DNA of 64,000 nt from Hirsutella rhossiliensis (Eukaryota > Ascomycota > Sordariomycetes > Hypocreales > Ophiocordycipitaceae): NCBI RefSeq assembly GCF_020360975.1, contig NW_025408669.1, positions 3,038,001 through 3,102,000 of the forward strand, given 5' to 3'. The position numbers and the translations under genes were made by a program. This document shows positions 49,795-62,220 of this stretch, in pieces. The first letter of the stretch is position 1; every line of letters begins with the position of its first letter. The notes beneath the pieces were generated by a model. The model did no database searches, was not told the DNA's origin, and worked only from the letters and a program-made list of their open reading frames with translations.

Positions 49795-50871
49795 AACCAA
49801 GCCCACGCTCTCTTTGCACAGGCATGGATCACGAGAGTTCATTAGTGGTCTAAATATCCTCCTGCTTGGCGACTTCTTTCAGTTCCCCTGTGCTGCAGAA
49901 GCGTCTTTATTACGACAAGGAGGTGCAAGGAGTAGAGATCAAGGGCAGGAATGCACATCGACGCTTCGACAAGACGGTTTTCTTGACGGTTGCCCAGCGC
50001 GGCAAAGAACAGAAGGGGCACATTTCGCACGGCCCTCGATCAATTGCGACTGCACCGTCTATTCCAGGAGTCCTGGAAGCTCCTCTCCAGCCGCGTGCAG
50101 ACGAAGCTGGACAATCAGGAGGTGGCCATGTTCGTCAATCCCCTACGAGTATACGCCACGAAGACAGGGTTAACGAGTATAAGAACTACCACCTCGACCG
50201 CCTAGGCCGGCCTGTCATCCAGGTCATGGCTATGAGCGTTGGTGCCGGTGCTGCTGCTGCTCCTGACGACAAGGCAGGCAACCTTGCGAAGCAGAGTCCC
50301 GTATGCGTTGGCGCCCGTCTGATGCTGACGTCCAACCTTTGGCAGCCAGTTGGCCTCTGCAACGGCGCACGTGGTACAGTGTACGATATCGCCTGGGCGC
50401 CTGGAGCTGACCCCATGCAAGACCCTTCCTGCGTGATCATGATGGAGTTTGATAAGTACATGGGGCCGGTATTCCCGACCACCGCCGATGGCAGGAAGGT
50501 TGTGCCGATTCTACTAGTGGAGAGGGACTTCCTCTTGGGCCAACACTCTGCACTCGTACGCAGTTTGCCCTGATCGTATGCTACGCCATTTATGCTACGC
50601 CATTACAGTTCACAAGTCGCAGAGCATCACCGAAGACATGATCGTGACGGATCTGTCCTGCCGTGACTTTTAGACCGGTTTGAGCTACGTCGCCATCTCG
50701 CGTGTGAAAACGCTGCAGGGTCTGATGCTGGATGCCCCGTTTGACCGCAATCACCTGACTTATGCGTCGCCGCTGGAAGAAGGAATTAAGATGAAAATGA
50801 GGGATCAGCAACTTCGCAAACGACAGGTTCTCACCCAGAATCCATACAAGATAGGCCACGGGTCTACGTAA
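49795..50871 (+). pseudogene. PIF1-like helicase remnant (different family from the Helitron helicase)
   Basis: This is the C-terminal part of a PIF1/RRM3-type DNA helicase. It begins near GLNILLLGDFFQFP (motif III region), continues through RFDKTVFLTVAQRG, ARLMLTSNLWQPVGLCNGAR and a motif with IVTDLSCRDF, and ends with TGLSYVAISRVKTLQGLML and APFDRNHLTY. Frame changes occur near 49,900, 50,100 and 50,580, and a TAG at 50,671 replaces a probable CAG. The ATPase Walker A part is missing. The sequence does not align motif by motif with the Helitron helicase copies. It may derive from a host-type or other transposon-borne PIF1 gene. Confidence 0.75.
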
Positions 50872-51004
50872 CTCTACTTGATGCTACCCGCAACAAGAAC
50901 GACGCTTTCCAAGGCACAAATGAAGTGTATGATTGTAGATACTGTACTGATTGTTCGGTGACTGGTTGACTGTTGGCCGGACTCGCAGCCTTCGGCTGAT
51001 TGTA

Positions 51005-51060
51005 CTCGTGCCACGCCCCACTTTTCTGGATTCCGGTTCACCTTCACCAGCCAAGCTGGT
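51005..51060 (+). repeat. Left 56-bp TIR of the large foldback element
   Basis: The repeat starts CTCGTGCCACGCCCCACTTT after TA (51,003-51,004) and ends ACCAGCCAAGCTGGT. The reverse complement at 63,542-63,597 is identical across all 56 bp. Its first 19 bases are the MITE terminus with one change. Confidence 0.9.
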
Positions 51061-51176
51061 ACACTCCCTTGTATTCTTACTTTCTTGGCACCATCTGTTA
51101 AGGACTTCGCTGTACACAACACACATCCGCTAACAAGGGCGTTTAACACCACGCTCAGCGCAAGCTGAGGGCGGCG

Positions 51177-52885
51177 ATGGCACCCAACCCCGCGGACCAG
51201 GCGCGACTGCCGCCCCAGGAACAAGAGCCGATGACTCCACGAACGCCCCAGGAGCTAGAGAAGCGCTCCTCCGGCAGGCCCCACGCGCGGGTCTTGCCGA
51301 ATTACTGTTGCCACGACGCGCACAGCAACCCGACGACTCTCCATTCGGCTCCACGAACAGCGACAATGCCCACACCGACACCGACCAGCTAGATGCTGTA
51401 ATGGGAGACGCAGCAGACGAAACCGAGACCGACGAGCCGGACGACCTGCCCGAGGCTCAAGGCCCAGCAGTAACGGTTGCCCACGCGGCAGAGAGACTTA
51501 TCGCCAACCAGATGGAAGCACAACAGGCAAAGCTGGCCGTCTTCCGCGCATTCTGCACCGCCTTCGACAAGACGGCTGCCCAGTTCAACTCGGGCCACGC
51601 GCTCAGCTTCGCGAAGGAATTCTCGCGCGGCTTCATTAGCTACTGGGACGACGCGCTCAACGGCGCGCCCACACGCGCCGGTCAGAATGTCAACAGCCGC
51701 CACGGCAGAGACGGGACCGCACCGACCTACGCCGCTATGGCCCAGAAGGGGATGGCACAGACAAGGGCCCCCCTGCCGGCACGCCTCGGCCCGAAGCCCT
51801 GGAAGGCGCCTCCGGTCCAGCCGCCTAAAGATGACCTGCGTGTCTTCGTGCGGCTCGACGACAAGTCCCCAGCATGGGGCTATCAGGGGCATGCCATCAG
51901 AGCTCACGTAGCTAAGACTCTCAACCTAGGGACAGAACGCATGCCACAGATCGCCCGGGTTAAGACTGGATGGGCTATACGGGCCTCAGACCGGGAGGCG
52001 AGGACCTGCTTGTGGAACGGCAGGACGACTGGGCGGCCCGCCTCGGGGCCGTGGCGGTTGAAGGCTTCCAGAAGTGGCACACGTACGCTGTGGCGGACTG
52101 CCCCAGGCAGCTCACGGATATCTGGGGGGCCGCCGTGGACTATGACCAAGCTATCAAAGAAGAGATCAAGCTCCAGACAGGTGCCGAACCAATTGATGTG
52201 CACATTGCTAAGAGATACTCCGAAAGCTCCGACCAGCCCACTGTGACAATGATTGTGTCCTTTCAGGCGGCGATACAGAGGAGATGGCGGCTCTTCGGCA
52301 CCAGCCGACTAGCCCGACTGATCGCCAAGACCGCCCGGCCCGCGCAGTGCGACACCTGTTGGGATTATCACTCCCGCTACGCCTGCGACCGAAAACAAGC
52401 CTGCCGACGATGCGGCGGGAAAGACCATCGCGATAACGACTGCAAGCAGCCGGAGAGGTGCGCGAACTGTTCCGGACCCTTCCCGGCGGACCATAAGGAG
52501 TGCCCTGCCAGACCCAGGCGCTCACGGCCAACTCGTGCGGCTCTCCAAGATCGAGAAGTACGCCGTAAGGAAGATCGGCTCTCAGCTATACCGGCAAGCC
52601 AATATGGAGCTCGAACGGGCCACGGCGACCGCCTCCCCCCAACCCTCCCAAGGACCGACCCCGTCGCCCTGCATGAGAGCTGCCGAGGCCCGCCTAGGCA
52701 AGCAACAGGACCAGCAGCAGCAACAGCAGCAGCAACAGCAGCAGCAATGTCGACCCCAGCGGCTGCCCCCCACCAGCGCGCAGGCGCCAGACTCCACAAC
52801 GCTCCCTCCACCACAGGAAGACAGATCCGAGTCTCCTATGAAGAGGCGCCGACGAAACGTATCCCTGGACCCCTATGAACAATAG
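51177..52885 (+). pseudogene. LINE A ORF1 (gag-like, three zinc knuckles)
   Basis: A nucleic-acid-binding protein of about 560 residues, starting at ATG 51,177 (MAPNPADQARLPPQE). It carries a conserved core (FDKTAAQFNSGHALSFAKEF) and three Cys/His knuckles near 52,350-52,510: CDTCWDYHSRYAC, CRRCGGKDHRDNDC and CANCSGPFPADHKEC. A CAG/CAA repeat (52,709-52,746) encodes Gln/Ala runs depending on frame. Compared with LINE B it has an extra C near 51,280, a lost G near 52,003 and a shift near 52,790, which break the frame. The stop TAG overlaps the ORF2 start by 11 nt. Confidence 0.82.
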
Positions 52886-55800
52886 GCCCCTAACACTAAC
52901 AACTCGCGACAGGAGGACGATCCGAGTTCTCCAGGCCAACGTGGCCAAAATAGGGGCCTATCATAGCATAGCCCTACGACTAGCGGAAGCAGAAGACTAC
53001 GACGTCGTGCTCATCCAGGAACCGAACGTTTGGATAGAAAAGAAGGCGGAGCCTGCAGGACCCAGACGCACCGCTCCTTCCACGCATTCGCCCCAGAACG
53101 CGCCTGGGAACCGGATCAGGCCCGAGAGTGATCTCGTATGTCCGGAACCACCCAGATATACGGGCAGAGCAACTCTGCCCCGCCCCTACGCGTGATATCC
53201 TGTGGCTCCGGGTAAACAGCACCCTTATTATCAACTTCTATCGACACGCGAAGACACCCGAGCCACTCGACTACCTCCTCCACCAGCAGGACGTCCCCGA
53301 GAGATGCCTCATCGCGGGCGACTTCAACGCCTGTCATTTCTCCTGGCAGCCTGGAGCCCGGAGTGCGAGGAACGGAAAGGACATCGCCCAGTGGGCGGCC
53401 GACAAGGGGCTCGGACTGCTCACCACGCCAGGCGAGGCCACACACGCCCGCGGAAATACCATTGATCTAGCCTTTGCCAATATCCCTCTGCTGACGCGCT
53501 TATCGAAGAGCACCTTCATACCGGCTCGGACCATTACACGATCAGCATTACGCTCCCGGCGGATTCCCCAAGGACGATAGCTAGACCAAGGGTAAGCTCC
53601 GAGGAAGAAATGAAGCGATTCGAGGAACTTGTGCGGGCTGGGGCCACAGCACTACCCCGGCTGGCCGTTGAGCCCAGAGGCCTGGAGAGGCTGGCCGAGG
53701 CGCTGTCTCGCCTACTCCAAGAGGCGGCCGACGCAGCGGGCCGACGGCCCAGGAAGAACGCGAGGCACCCCATGGTGGAACGATCAGTGCGCCGGTGCAG
53801 CGGCCGAACTAAGAGCTATGCGGCGGATCTACCCCACAGGGCACGGCAGAGGTCCAGACAGCCCGGCGGGAGCTGCGCCGGGCGGTACGGCGGGCTAAGA
53901 GACATTTCTGGCAGCCTGTTCTAGAAGGCGCGGAGAGCTACCAGGATATCTATAAGATCATGCGGTGGTCGAGGAAACCGAGCCCGTTCGGGCCCCCGCC
54001 TATACAGGTAGGCGACCAGGTCTTCGAGACCCAGACGGAAAAGGCAAACGCGCTCGAGTCGAGATCCTAGAAGGCGCGGGGCCGCGGACGACATCCCGGA
54101 CCCCTGGGCCCCAGAGGTGCTGGCCCCAGGAGGACTCTCGACTGCAGCGTCACGCTCGCGGATGCGGCATGCGCCTGCACCTCTACGGGCAACACCTCCC
54201 GGGGATCGACGGCATCACGGTCCGAATGCTGCGTCGCGTCTGGAACCACATCGGCGAGGCGGTGAGGGGACTATATGAAGGCTGCCTACACCTGGGCTAC
54301 CACCCCGCCTGTTTCCGCGCAGCAGAGGTCGTAATGATCCCAAACCTGGCAAGAAGGACCTGTCTATTCCGAGAGGCTTGAGGCCCATTTCTCTCTAGCT
54401 TGCCTCGGCAAGGGACTCGAACGCCTAATAGCCCGGCGCCTAGCCTGGGCTGCGATCACACAACGAGTCATCCACAGCCAGCATGCGGGTGCCCTGCCCA
54501 AACGTTCAGCGCTCGACCTAGCGCTAGCATTGCTCCACGACGCGGAGACGGCCCTCACCGAGGGAAAGTCGCCACGCTAATCACGATGGATATACAGGGC
54601 GCCTTTGACACGGTTCTGCGGAACCGGCTCCTCCTACGCCTACGGGAACAGGGCTGGCCAACAAACCTGGTCCGGTGGGCAGGTTGCTATGGAGCAGAGA
54701 TCGGCCAGAATACGGCTCGAGGATATAACGACGCCGACAACCCCTGACGTGCGGGCTGCCACAGGGCTCCCCGGCCTCCCGATTCTCTTCCTCCTCTATA
54801 CAGTGCCCATCTACTCGATAGGGAACCGAACTCGCGCTTCGGCTACGCAGATGACGTGGCCACCCTGATCCGGGGCCGGTCCCTACAGGAGACGGCCGCC
54901 CGGGCCACGCGCGCCGCGGGTGAGCTCATCCAGTGGGGAGCCGATAATGGCGTAGTGTTCGACCCGGGCAAGACAGAAGTCATCCACTTCACGAGACCGA
55001 GATACAAAGGGGACCTGCCGTCGGTCTGGCACGGGTCCGTAGAAAGGAGCCACAGCAGGACCTGCGCTGGCTCGGCGTCTGGTACGACAGAAAGCTCTCA
55101 TTCCGCACGCATGTGGAGAAGTGGGCCGCGAAGGCGATGACGGCCGCAGGGTTCCTCCAGAACCTCTCAAACACCCGGCGCGGAATCCTCCCCGTCGACA
55201 CGGCATGCGGTCACGGCCTGCGTCCTCCCGATCCTTTATACGGCGCCCATGTATGGTACCCGGGGGCGCTTCGGCCTGTGTGGGGGACTGCCCGCTTAGT
55301 TCCGTCGCGGATCACCTACCTGAAGAATAGGATCCAGCTGACCTTAAACGTCGCGATGCGCGCCATCGCGCCCGTCTGGTGTACCATGCCCATTGTGGCC
55401 CTCCACCGAGAGACCGGGATCCCCCCTGCCACGCTGCTCCTCGCAGACGCTCAGAGACGCGCCGCGGTCCGTCTACGCTCCCTAGATGAGCGGCACCCTT
55501 GACACCCCGTATGAGCATCCTCCCAACGCCTGGCCGGGAGCTAATGAAGAGGCACGGTATGCGGGCCCTCGCGCGGCCAGAAGCAGCACGCCTCGAGACT
55601 CCTGCGTCTTCACCAAATGACGGCCCATGCTCCGAGGCCCCGACTTCTCCCCCCAGCACCCCCTCAGCCCGACCCGACAGGGGGCGTAGACAAAACGCAG
55701 GCGGCGAGAGACTTCAACTCGTGGCTCCGGGTATGCCCTGAAGATACCCTCATCGTCTACACTGACGGCTCGCAGAGCGAAGACGGCGCCTGCGGGTATG

Positions 55801-56433
55801 GGTACTCAGTGTGGCTAGGCCCAGCGAAGTGACCTACGGCAGCGGTCGGGTCCTACTCGCTGAGGTCTACGACGCAGAGGTGGAAGGCGCCCTCGAGGGC
55901 TTCGAGCGGCACTCACGTGGTCCCCAGGACCCCGGACCAGCAGTGCCGGATAGTCGTCTGCCTTGATAACTCTGCGGCTATAAGAGCCATACGAGGCAGC
56001 CCATCGATCTCGTCGCAAGCGGCGGCGGAGAAGTTCGCTGAGGCCGCGGCTCGGCACGGAGACGTCAGGACGCGCTGGTGCCCCGGCCATACGGGGATCG
56101 CCGGCAACGAGCGGGCCGACCAGCTAGCAAAGGAGGGCTGCCGGGCCTCGGCCCGACAGGCCGCCGACGTACGCGAACATCAAGAGACAGGCCAAGGCTG
56201 CGGCCAGGCGCGACTTCCAGGACTGGTGGGCCGCGGGGGCCCCGAGCAGCTACAAGAGCCTAGGGCTCAAGGCCTCGCTCGGGTGCCCCCGGAGCTGCAC
56301 ACCAAACGACAGCACCTCCATCACCTGCTCGCTGCGAGGAGCGGGCACGGGGACTTCGCCGACTACCACGAGAGGTTTAACCACGAAGAGGCCCGGATCG
56401 AATGCTCCTGCGGGAGGAGAAAATCACCGACAC
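52875..56433 (+). pseudogene. LINE A ORF2 (endonuclease, RT, RNase H), disrupted
   Basis: ORF2 begins at ATG 52,875, overlapping the ORF1 stop (ATGAACAATAG). The APE-type endonuclease shows IRVLQANVAKIGAYHS, VVLIQEPNVW and CLIAGDFNACHFSW. The linker has TPWWNDQCAGAAAELR-like sequence. The reverse transcriptase spans about 54,100-55,000: PGIDGITVRMLRRVW, TMDIQGAFDTVLRNRLLLRL and a split FGYADDVATL. RNase H follows: LIVYTDGSQSEDGACGYG, CLDNSAAIRAIRG and WCPGHTGIAGNERADQLA. About eight one- or two-base shifts break it. The last ~40 codons are replaced by the element's palindromic centre. Confidence 0.85.
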
Positions 56434-56806
56434 CAGCTTGGCTGGTAGTAGTAGTAGTAGTAGTATTGATTACCGTCTGGGACATCCCTATAAGGGCAAA
56501 AGACGTGCTAGGCTAGGTATAGTACAAGATGAGGGTGCTCGCCGGAAACCCGTCGCGCCTTCCTTACTTCTACTCCCCTATCTAGCAATTCTTGGACTCT
56601 GTGGCCGCTCGGATTCTCAGGTCCCTTCCCCCGTCAGCGGGTTCCGGGCACGGCGGTAAAGCCGTAATATTAGTCAGTCTTCGGTCAGAGCCGGGTGACT
56701 GAGAAAGCCCACGCAGTCAGCTGGGCCGTAGGCCCACGGGGAGCCTACGGGTAGAAAACATAGAAAAGAGAGAATTGTACATATTAGGTTGGGGGGTTGC
56801 CTCGAG

Positions 56807-59800
56807 CTAGTGGCGGTGGCAAATCCGATCAAAGAATCCTGCCTCCGTTACTAGCCCGAGGAACCGGTCAAATCCCCTTCCTAGTGCCTGGTTGATAGCC
56901 TTGCCCGCCGTGGGGGCTAGCCTTAGGCGGTGTCGAGTACCTACCTTCCGGCAGTAGAAGGTGTGTCGGTGATTTTCTCTTCCGCAGGAGCATTCGATCC
57001 GGGCCTCTTCGTGGTTAAACCTCTCGTGGTAGTCGGCGAAGTCCCCGTGCCCGCTCCTCGCAGCGAGCAGGTGATGGAGGTGCTGTCGTTTGGTGTGCAG
57101 CTCCGGGGGGCACCCGAGCGAGGCCTTGAGCCCTAGGCTCTTGTAGCTGCTCAGGGCCCCGCGGCCCACCAGTCCTGGAAGTCGCGCCTGGCCGCAGCCT
57201 TGGCCTGTCTCTTGATGTTCGCGTACGTCGGCGGCCTGTCGGGCCGAGGCCCGGCAGCCCTCCTTGCTAGCTGGTCGGCCCGCTCGTTGCCGGCGATCCC
57301 CGTATGGCCGGGGCACCAGCGCGTCCTGACGTCTCCGTGCCGAGCCGCGGCCTCAGCGAACTTCTCCGCCGCCGCTTGCGACGAGATCGATGGGCTGCCT
57401 CGTATGGCTCTTATAGCCGCAGAGTTATCAAGGCAGACGACTATCCGGCACTGCTGGTCCGGGGTCCTGGGGACCACGTGAGTGCCGCTCGAAGCCCTCG
57501 AGGGCGCCTTCCACCTCTGCGTCGTAGACCTCAGCGAGTAGGACCCGACCGCTGCCGTAGGTCACTTCGCTGGGCCTAGCCACACTGAGTACCCATACCC
57601 GCAGGCGCCGTCTTCGCTCTGCGAGCCGTCAGTGTAGACGATGAGGGTATCTTCAGGGCATACCCGGAGCCACGAGTTGAAGTCTCTCGCCGCCTGCGTT
57701 TTGTCTACGCCCCCTGTCGGGTCGGGCTGAGGGGGTGCTGGGGGGAGAAGTCGGGGCCTCGGAGCATGGGCCGTCATTTGGTGAAGACGCAGGAGTCTCG
57801 AGGCGTGCTGCTTCTGGGCCGCGCGAGGGGCCGCATACCGTGCCTCTTCATTAGCTCCCGGCCAGGCGTTGGGAGGATGCTCATACGGGTGTCAAGGGTG
57901 CCGCTCATCTAGGGAGCGTAGACGGACCGCGGCGCGTCTCTGAGCGTCTGCGAGGAGCAGCGTGGCAGGGGGGATCCCGGTCTCTCGGTGGAGGGCCACA
58001 ATGGGCATGGTACACCAGACGGGCGCGATGGCGCGCATCGCGACGTTTAAGGTCAGCTGGATCCTATTCTTCAGGTAGGTGATCCGCGACGGAACTAAGC
58101 GGGCAGTCCCCACACAGGCCGAAGCGCCCCGGGTACCATACATGGGCGCCGTATAAAGGATCGGGAGGACGCAGGCCGTGACCGCATGCCGTGTCGACCG
58201 GGAGGATTCCGCGCCGGGTGTTTGAGAGGTTCTGGAGGAACCCTGCGGCCGTCATCGCCTTCGCGGCCCACTTCTCCACATGCGTGCGGAATGAGAGCTT
58301 TCTGTCGTACCAGACGCCGAGCCAGCGCAGGTCCTGCTGTGGCTCCTTTCTACGGACCCGTGCCAGACCGACGGCAGGTCCCCTTTGTATCTCGGTCTCG
58401 TGAAGTGGATGACTTCTGTCTTGCCCGGGTCGAACACTACGCCATTATCGGCTCCCCACTGGATGAGCTCACCCGCGGCGCGCGTGGCCCGGGCGGCCGT
58501 CTCCTGTAGGGACCGGCCCCGGATCAGGGTGGCCACGTCATCTGCGTAGCCGAAGCGCGAGTTCGGTTCCCTATCGAGTAGATGGGCACTGTATAGAGGA
58601 GGAAGAGAATCGGGAGGCCGGGAGCCCTGTGGCAGCCCGCACGTCAGGGGTTGTCGGCGTCGTTATATCCTCGAGCCGTATTCTGGCCGATCTCTGCTCC
58701 ATAGCAACCTGCCCACCGGACCAGGTTTGTTGGCCAGCCCTGTTCCCGTAGGCGTAGGAGGAGCCGGTTCCGCAGAACCGTGTCAAAGGCGCCCTGTATA
58801 TCCATCGTGATTAGCGTGGCGACTTTCCCTCGGTGAGGGCCGTCTCCGCGTCGTGGAGCAATGCTAGCGCTAGGTCGAGCGCTGAACGTTTGGGCAGGGC
58901 ACCCGCATGCTGGCTGTGGATGACTCGTTGTGTGATCGCAGCCCAGGCTAGGCGCCGGGCCATTAGGCGTTCGAGTCCCTTGCCGAGGCAAGCTAGGAGA
59001 AATCGGCCTCCAGCCTCTCGGAATAGACAGGTCCCTCTTGCCAGGCTTAGGGATCATTACGACCTCTGCTGCGCGGAAACAGGCGGGGTGGTAGCCCAGG
59101 TGTAGGCAGCCTTCATATAGTCCCCTCACCGCCTCGCCGATGTGGTTCCAGACGCGACGCAGCATTCGGACCGTGATGCCGTCGATCCCCGGGAGGTGTT
59201 GCCCGTAGAGGTGCAGGCGCATGCCGCATCCGCGAGCGTGACGCTGCAGTCGAGAGTCCTCCTGGGGCCAGCACCTCTGGGGCCCAGGGGTCCGGGATGT
59301 CGTCCGCGGCCCCGCGCCTTTCTAGGATCTCGACTCGGAGCGCGTTTGCCTTTTCCGTCTGGGTCTCGAAGACCTGGTCGCCTACCTGTATAGGCGGGGC
59401 CCGGAACGGGCTCGGTTTCCTCGACCACCGCATGATCTTATAGATATCCTGGTAGCTCTCGGCGCCTTCTAGAACAGTCTGCCAGAAATGTCTCTTAGCC
59501 CGCCGTACCGCCCGGCGCAGCTCCCGCCGGGCAGTCTGGACCTCTCTGCCGTGCCCTGTGGGGTAGATCCGCCGCATAGCTCTTAGTTCGGCCGCTGCAC
59601 CGGCGCACTGATCGTTCCACCATGGGGTGCCTCTCGCGTTCTTCCTGGGCCGTCGGCCCGCTGCGTCGGCCGCCTCTTGGAGTAGGCGAGACAGCGCCTC
59701 GGCCAGCCTCTCCAGGCCTCTGGGCTCAACGGCCAGCCGGGGTAGTGCTGTGGCCCCAGCCCGCACAAGTTCCTCGAATCGCTTCATTTCTTCCTCGGAG

Positions 59801-60523
59801 CTTACCCTTGGTCTAGCTATCGTCCTTGGGGGAATCCGCCGGGGAGCGTAATGCTGATCGTGTAATGGTCCGAGCCGGTATGAAGGTGCTCTTCGATAAG
59901 CGCGTCAGCAGAGGGATATTGGCAAAGGCTAGATCAATGGTATTTCCGCGGGCGTGTGTGGCCTCGCCTGGCGTGGTGAGCAGTCCGAGCCCCTTGTCGG
60001 CCGCCCACTGGGCGATGTCCTTTCCGTTCCTCGCACTCCGGGCTCCAGGCTGCCAGGAGAAATGACAGGCGTTGAAGTCGCCCGCGATGAGGCATCTCTC
60101 GGGGACGTCCTGCTGGTGGAGGAGGTAGTCGAGTGGCTCGGGTGTCTTCGCGTGTCGATAGAAGTTGATAATAAGGGTGCTGTTTACCCGGAGCCACAGG
60201 ATATCACGCGTAGGGGCGGGGCAGAGTTGCTCTGCCCGTATATCTGGGTGGTTCCGGACATACGAGATCACTCTCGGGCCTGATCCGGTTCCCAGGCGCG
60301 TTCTGGGGCGAATGCGTGGAAGGAGCGGTGCGTCTGGGTCCTGCAGGCTCCGCCTTCTTTTCTATCCAAACGTTCGGTTCCTGGATGAGCACGACGTCGT
60401 AGTCTTCTGCTTCCGCTAGTCGTAGGGCTATGCTATGATAGGCCCCTATTTTGGCCACGTTGGCCTGGAGAACTCGGATCGTCCTCCTGTCGCGAGTTGT
60501 TAGTGTTAGGGCCTATTGTTCAT
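56807..60523 (-). pseudogene. LINE B ORF2 (endonuclease, RT, RNase H)
   Basis: The same protein as LINE A ORF2, including its true C-terminus (TFYCRKVGTRHRLRL then GFFDRICHRH). The endonuclease, reverse transcriptase (with YADD) and RNase H motifs are all present, together with a C-terminal zinc-finger-like C.C.REN.RH segment. Several frames are longer than in LINE A (for example 59,787-59,113). A missing C next to the start makes a stop five codons in (ATG AAC AAT AGG CCC TAA), and further single-base shifts occur near 58,640 and 58,140. Different breaks in the two copies suggest the parent element was intact. Confidence 0.85.
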
Positions 60524-62220
60524 AGGGGTCCAGGGATACGTTTCGTCGGCGCCTCTTCATAGGAGACTCGGATCTGTCTTCCTGTGGTGGAGGAGCGTTG
60601 TGGAGTCTGGCGCCTGCGCGCTGGTGGGGGGCAGCCGCTGGGGTCGACATTGCTGCTGCTGTTGCTGCTGCTGTTGCTGCTGCTGGTCCTGTTGCTTGCC
60701 TAGGCGGGCCTCGGCAGCTCTCATGCAGGGCGACGGGGTCGGTCCTTGGGAGGGTTGGGGGGAGGCGGTCGCCGTGGCCCGTTCGAGCTCCATATTGGCT
60801 TGCCGGTATAGCTGAGAGCCGATCTTCCTTACGGCGTACTTCTCGATCTTGGAGAGCCGCACGAGTTGGCCGTGAGCGCCTGGGTCTGGCAGGGCACTCC
60901 TTATGGTCCGCCGGGAAGGGTCCGGAACAGTTCGCGCACCTCTCCGGCTGCTTGCAGTCGTTATCGCGATGGTCTTTCCCGCCGCATCGTCGGCAGGCTT
61001 GTTTTCGGTCGCAGGCGTAGCGGGAGTGATAATCCCAACAGGTGTCGCACTGCGCGGGCCGGGCGGTCTTGGCGATCAGTCGGGCTAGTCGGCTGGTGCC
61101 GAAGAGCCGCCATCTCCTCTGTATCGCCGCCTGAAAGGACACAATCATTGTCACAGTGGGCTGGTCGGAGCTTTCGGAGTATCTCTTAGCAATGTGCACA
61201 TCAATTGGTTCGGCACCTGTCTGGAGCTTGATCTCTTCTTTGATAGCTTGGTCATAGTCCACGGCGGCCCCCCAGATATCCGTGAGCTGCCTGGGGCAGT
61301 CCGCCACAGCGTACGTGTGCCACTTCTGGAAGCCTTCAACCGCCACGGCCCCGAGGCGGGCCGCCCAGTCGTCCTGCCGTTCCACAAGCAGGTCCCTCGC
61401 CTCCCGGTCTGAGGCCCGTATAGCCCATCCAGTCTTAACCCGGGCGATCTGTGGCATGCGTTCTGTCCCTAGGTTGAGAGTCTTAGCTACGTGAGCTCTG
61501 ATGGCATGCCCCTGATAGCCCCATGCTGGGGACTTGTCGTCGAGCCGCACGAAGACACGCAGGTCATCTTTAGGCGGCTGGACCGGAGGCGCCTTCCAGG
61601 GCTTCGGGCCGAGGCGTGCCGGCAGGGGGGCCCTTGTCTGTGCCATCCCCTTCTGGGCCATAGCGGCGTAGGTCGGTGCGGTCCCGTCTCTGCCGTGGCG
61701 GCTGTTGACATTCTGACCGGCGCGTGTGGGCGCGCCGTTGAGCGCGTCGTCCCAGTAGCTAATGAAGCCGCGCGAGAATTCCTTCGCGAAGCTGAGCGCG
61801 TGGCCCGAGTTGAACTGGGCAGCCGTCTTGTCGAAGGCGGTGCAGAATGCGCGGAAGACGGCCAGCTTTGCCTGTTGTGCTTCCATCTGGTTGGCGATAA
61901 GTCTCTCTGCCGCGTGGGCAACCGTTACTGCTGGGCCTTGAGCCTCGGGCAGGTCGTCCGGCTCGTCGGTCTCGGTTTCGTCTGCTGCGTCTCCCATTAC
62001 AGCATCTAGCTGGTCGGTGTCGGTGTGGGCATTGTCGCTGTTCGTGGAGCCGAATGGAGAGTCGTCGGGTTGCTGTGCGCGTCGTGGCAACAGTAATTCG
62101 GCAAGACCCGCGCGTGGGCCTGCCGGAGGAGCGCTTCTCTAGCTCCTGGGGCGTTCGTGGAGTCATCGGCTCTTGTTCCTGGGGCGGCAGTCGCGCCTGG
62201 TCCGCGGGGTTGGGTGCCAT
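60513..62220 (-). CDS. LINE B ORF1 (gag-like), nearly intact
   Basis: One clean frame runs about 525 codons to the TAG at 60,515-60,513, covering the same core and three zinc knuckles as LINE A ORF1 (CDTCWDYHSRYAC, CRRCGGKDHRDNDC, CANCSGPFPADHKEC) and a C-terminal basic KRRRRNVSLDPYEQ. The natural start is probably ATG 62,220 (MAPNPADQA), but one base change of frame between about 62,130 and 62,090 separates it from the main frame. The ORF1 stop overlaps the ORF2 start codon (60,523-60,521), consistent with termination-reinitiation. Confidence 0.82.

Larger units (their letters stand above)
51061..56433 (+). mobile_element. LINE A (Tad-like), 3'-truncated
   Basis: A non-LTR retrotransposon with a 5' untranslated region, ORF1 and ORF2 up to just after the C-terminal RNase H domain. 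It breaks off at ACCGACAC and lacks the last ~40 codons, the 3' untranslated region and tail that LINE B has. Loss of the 3' end is unusual for LINEs, which normally truncate at the 5' end. It is almost identical to LINE B in inverted orientation. Confidence 0.88.
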
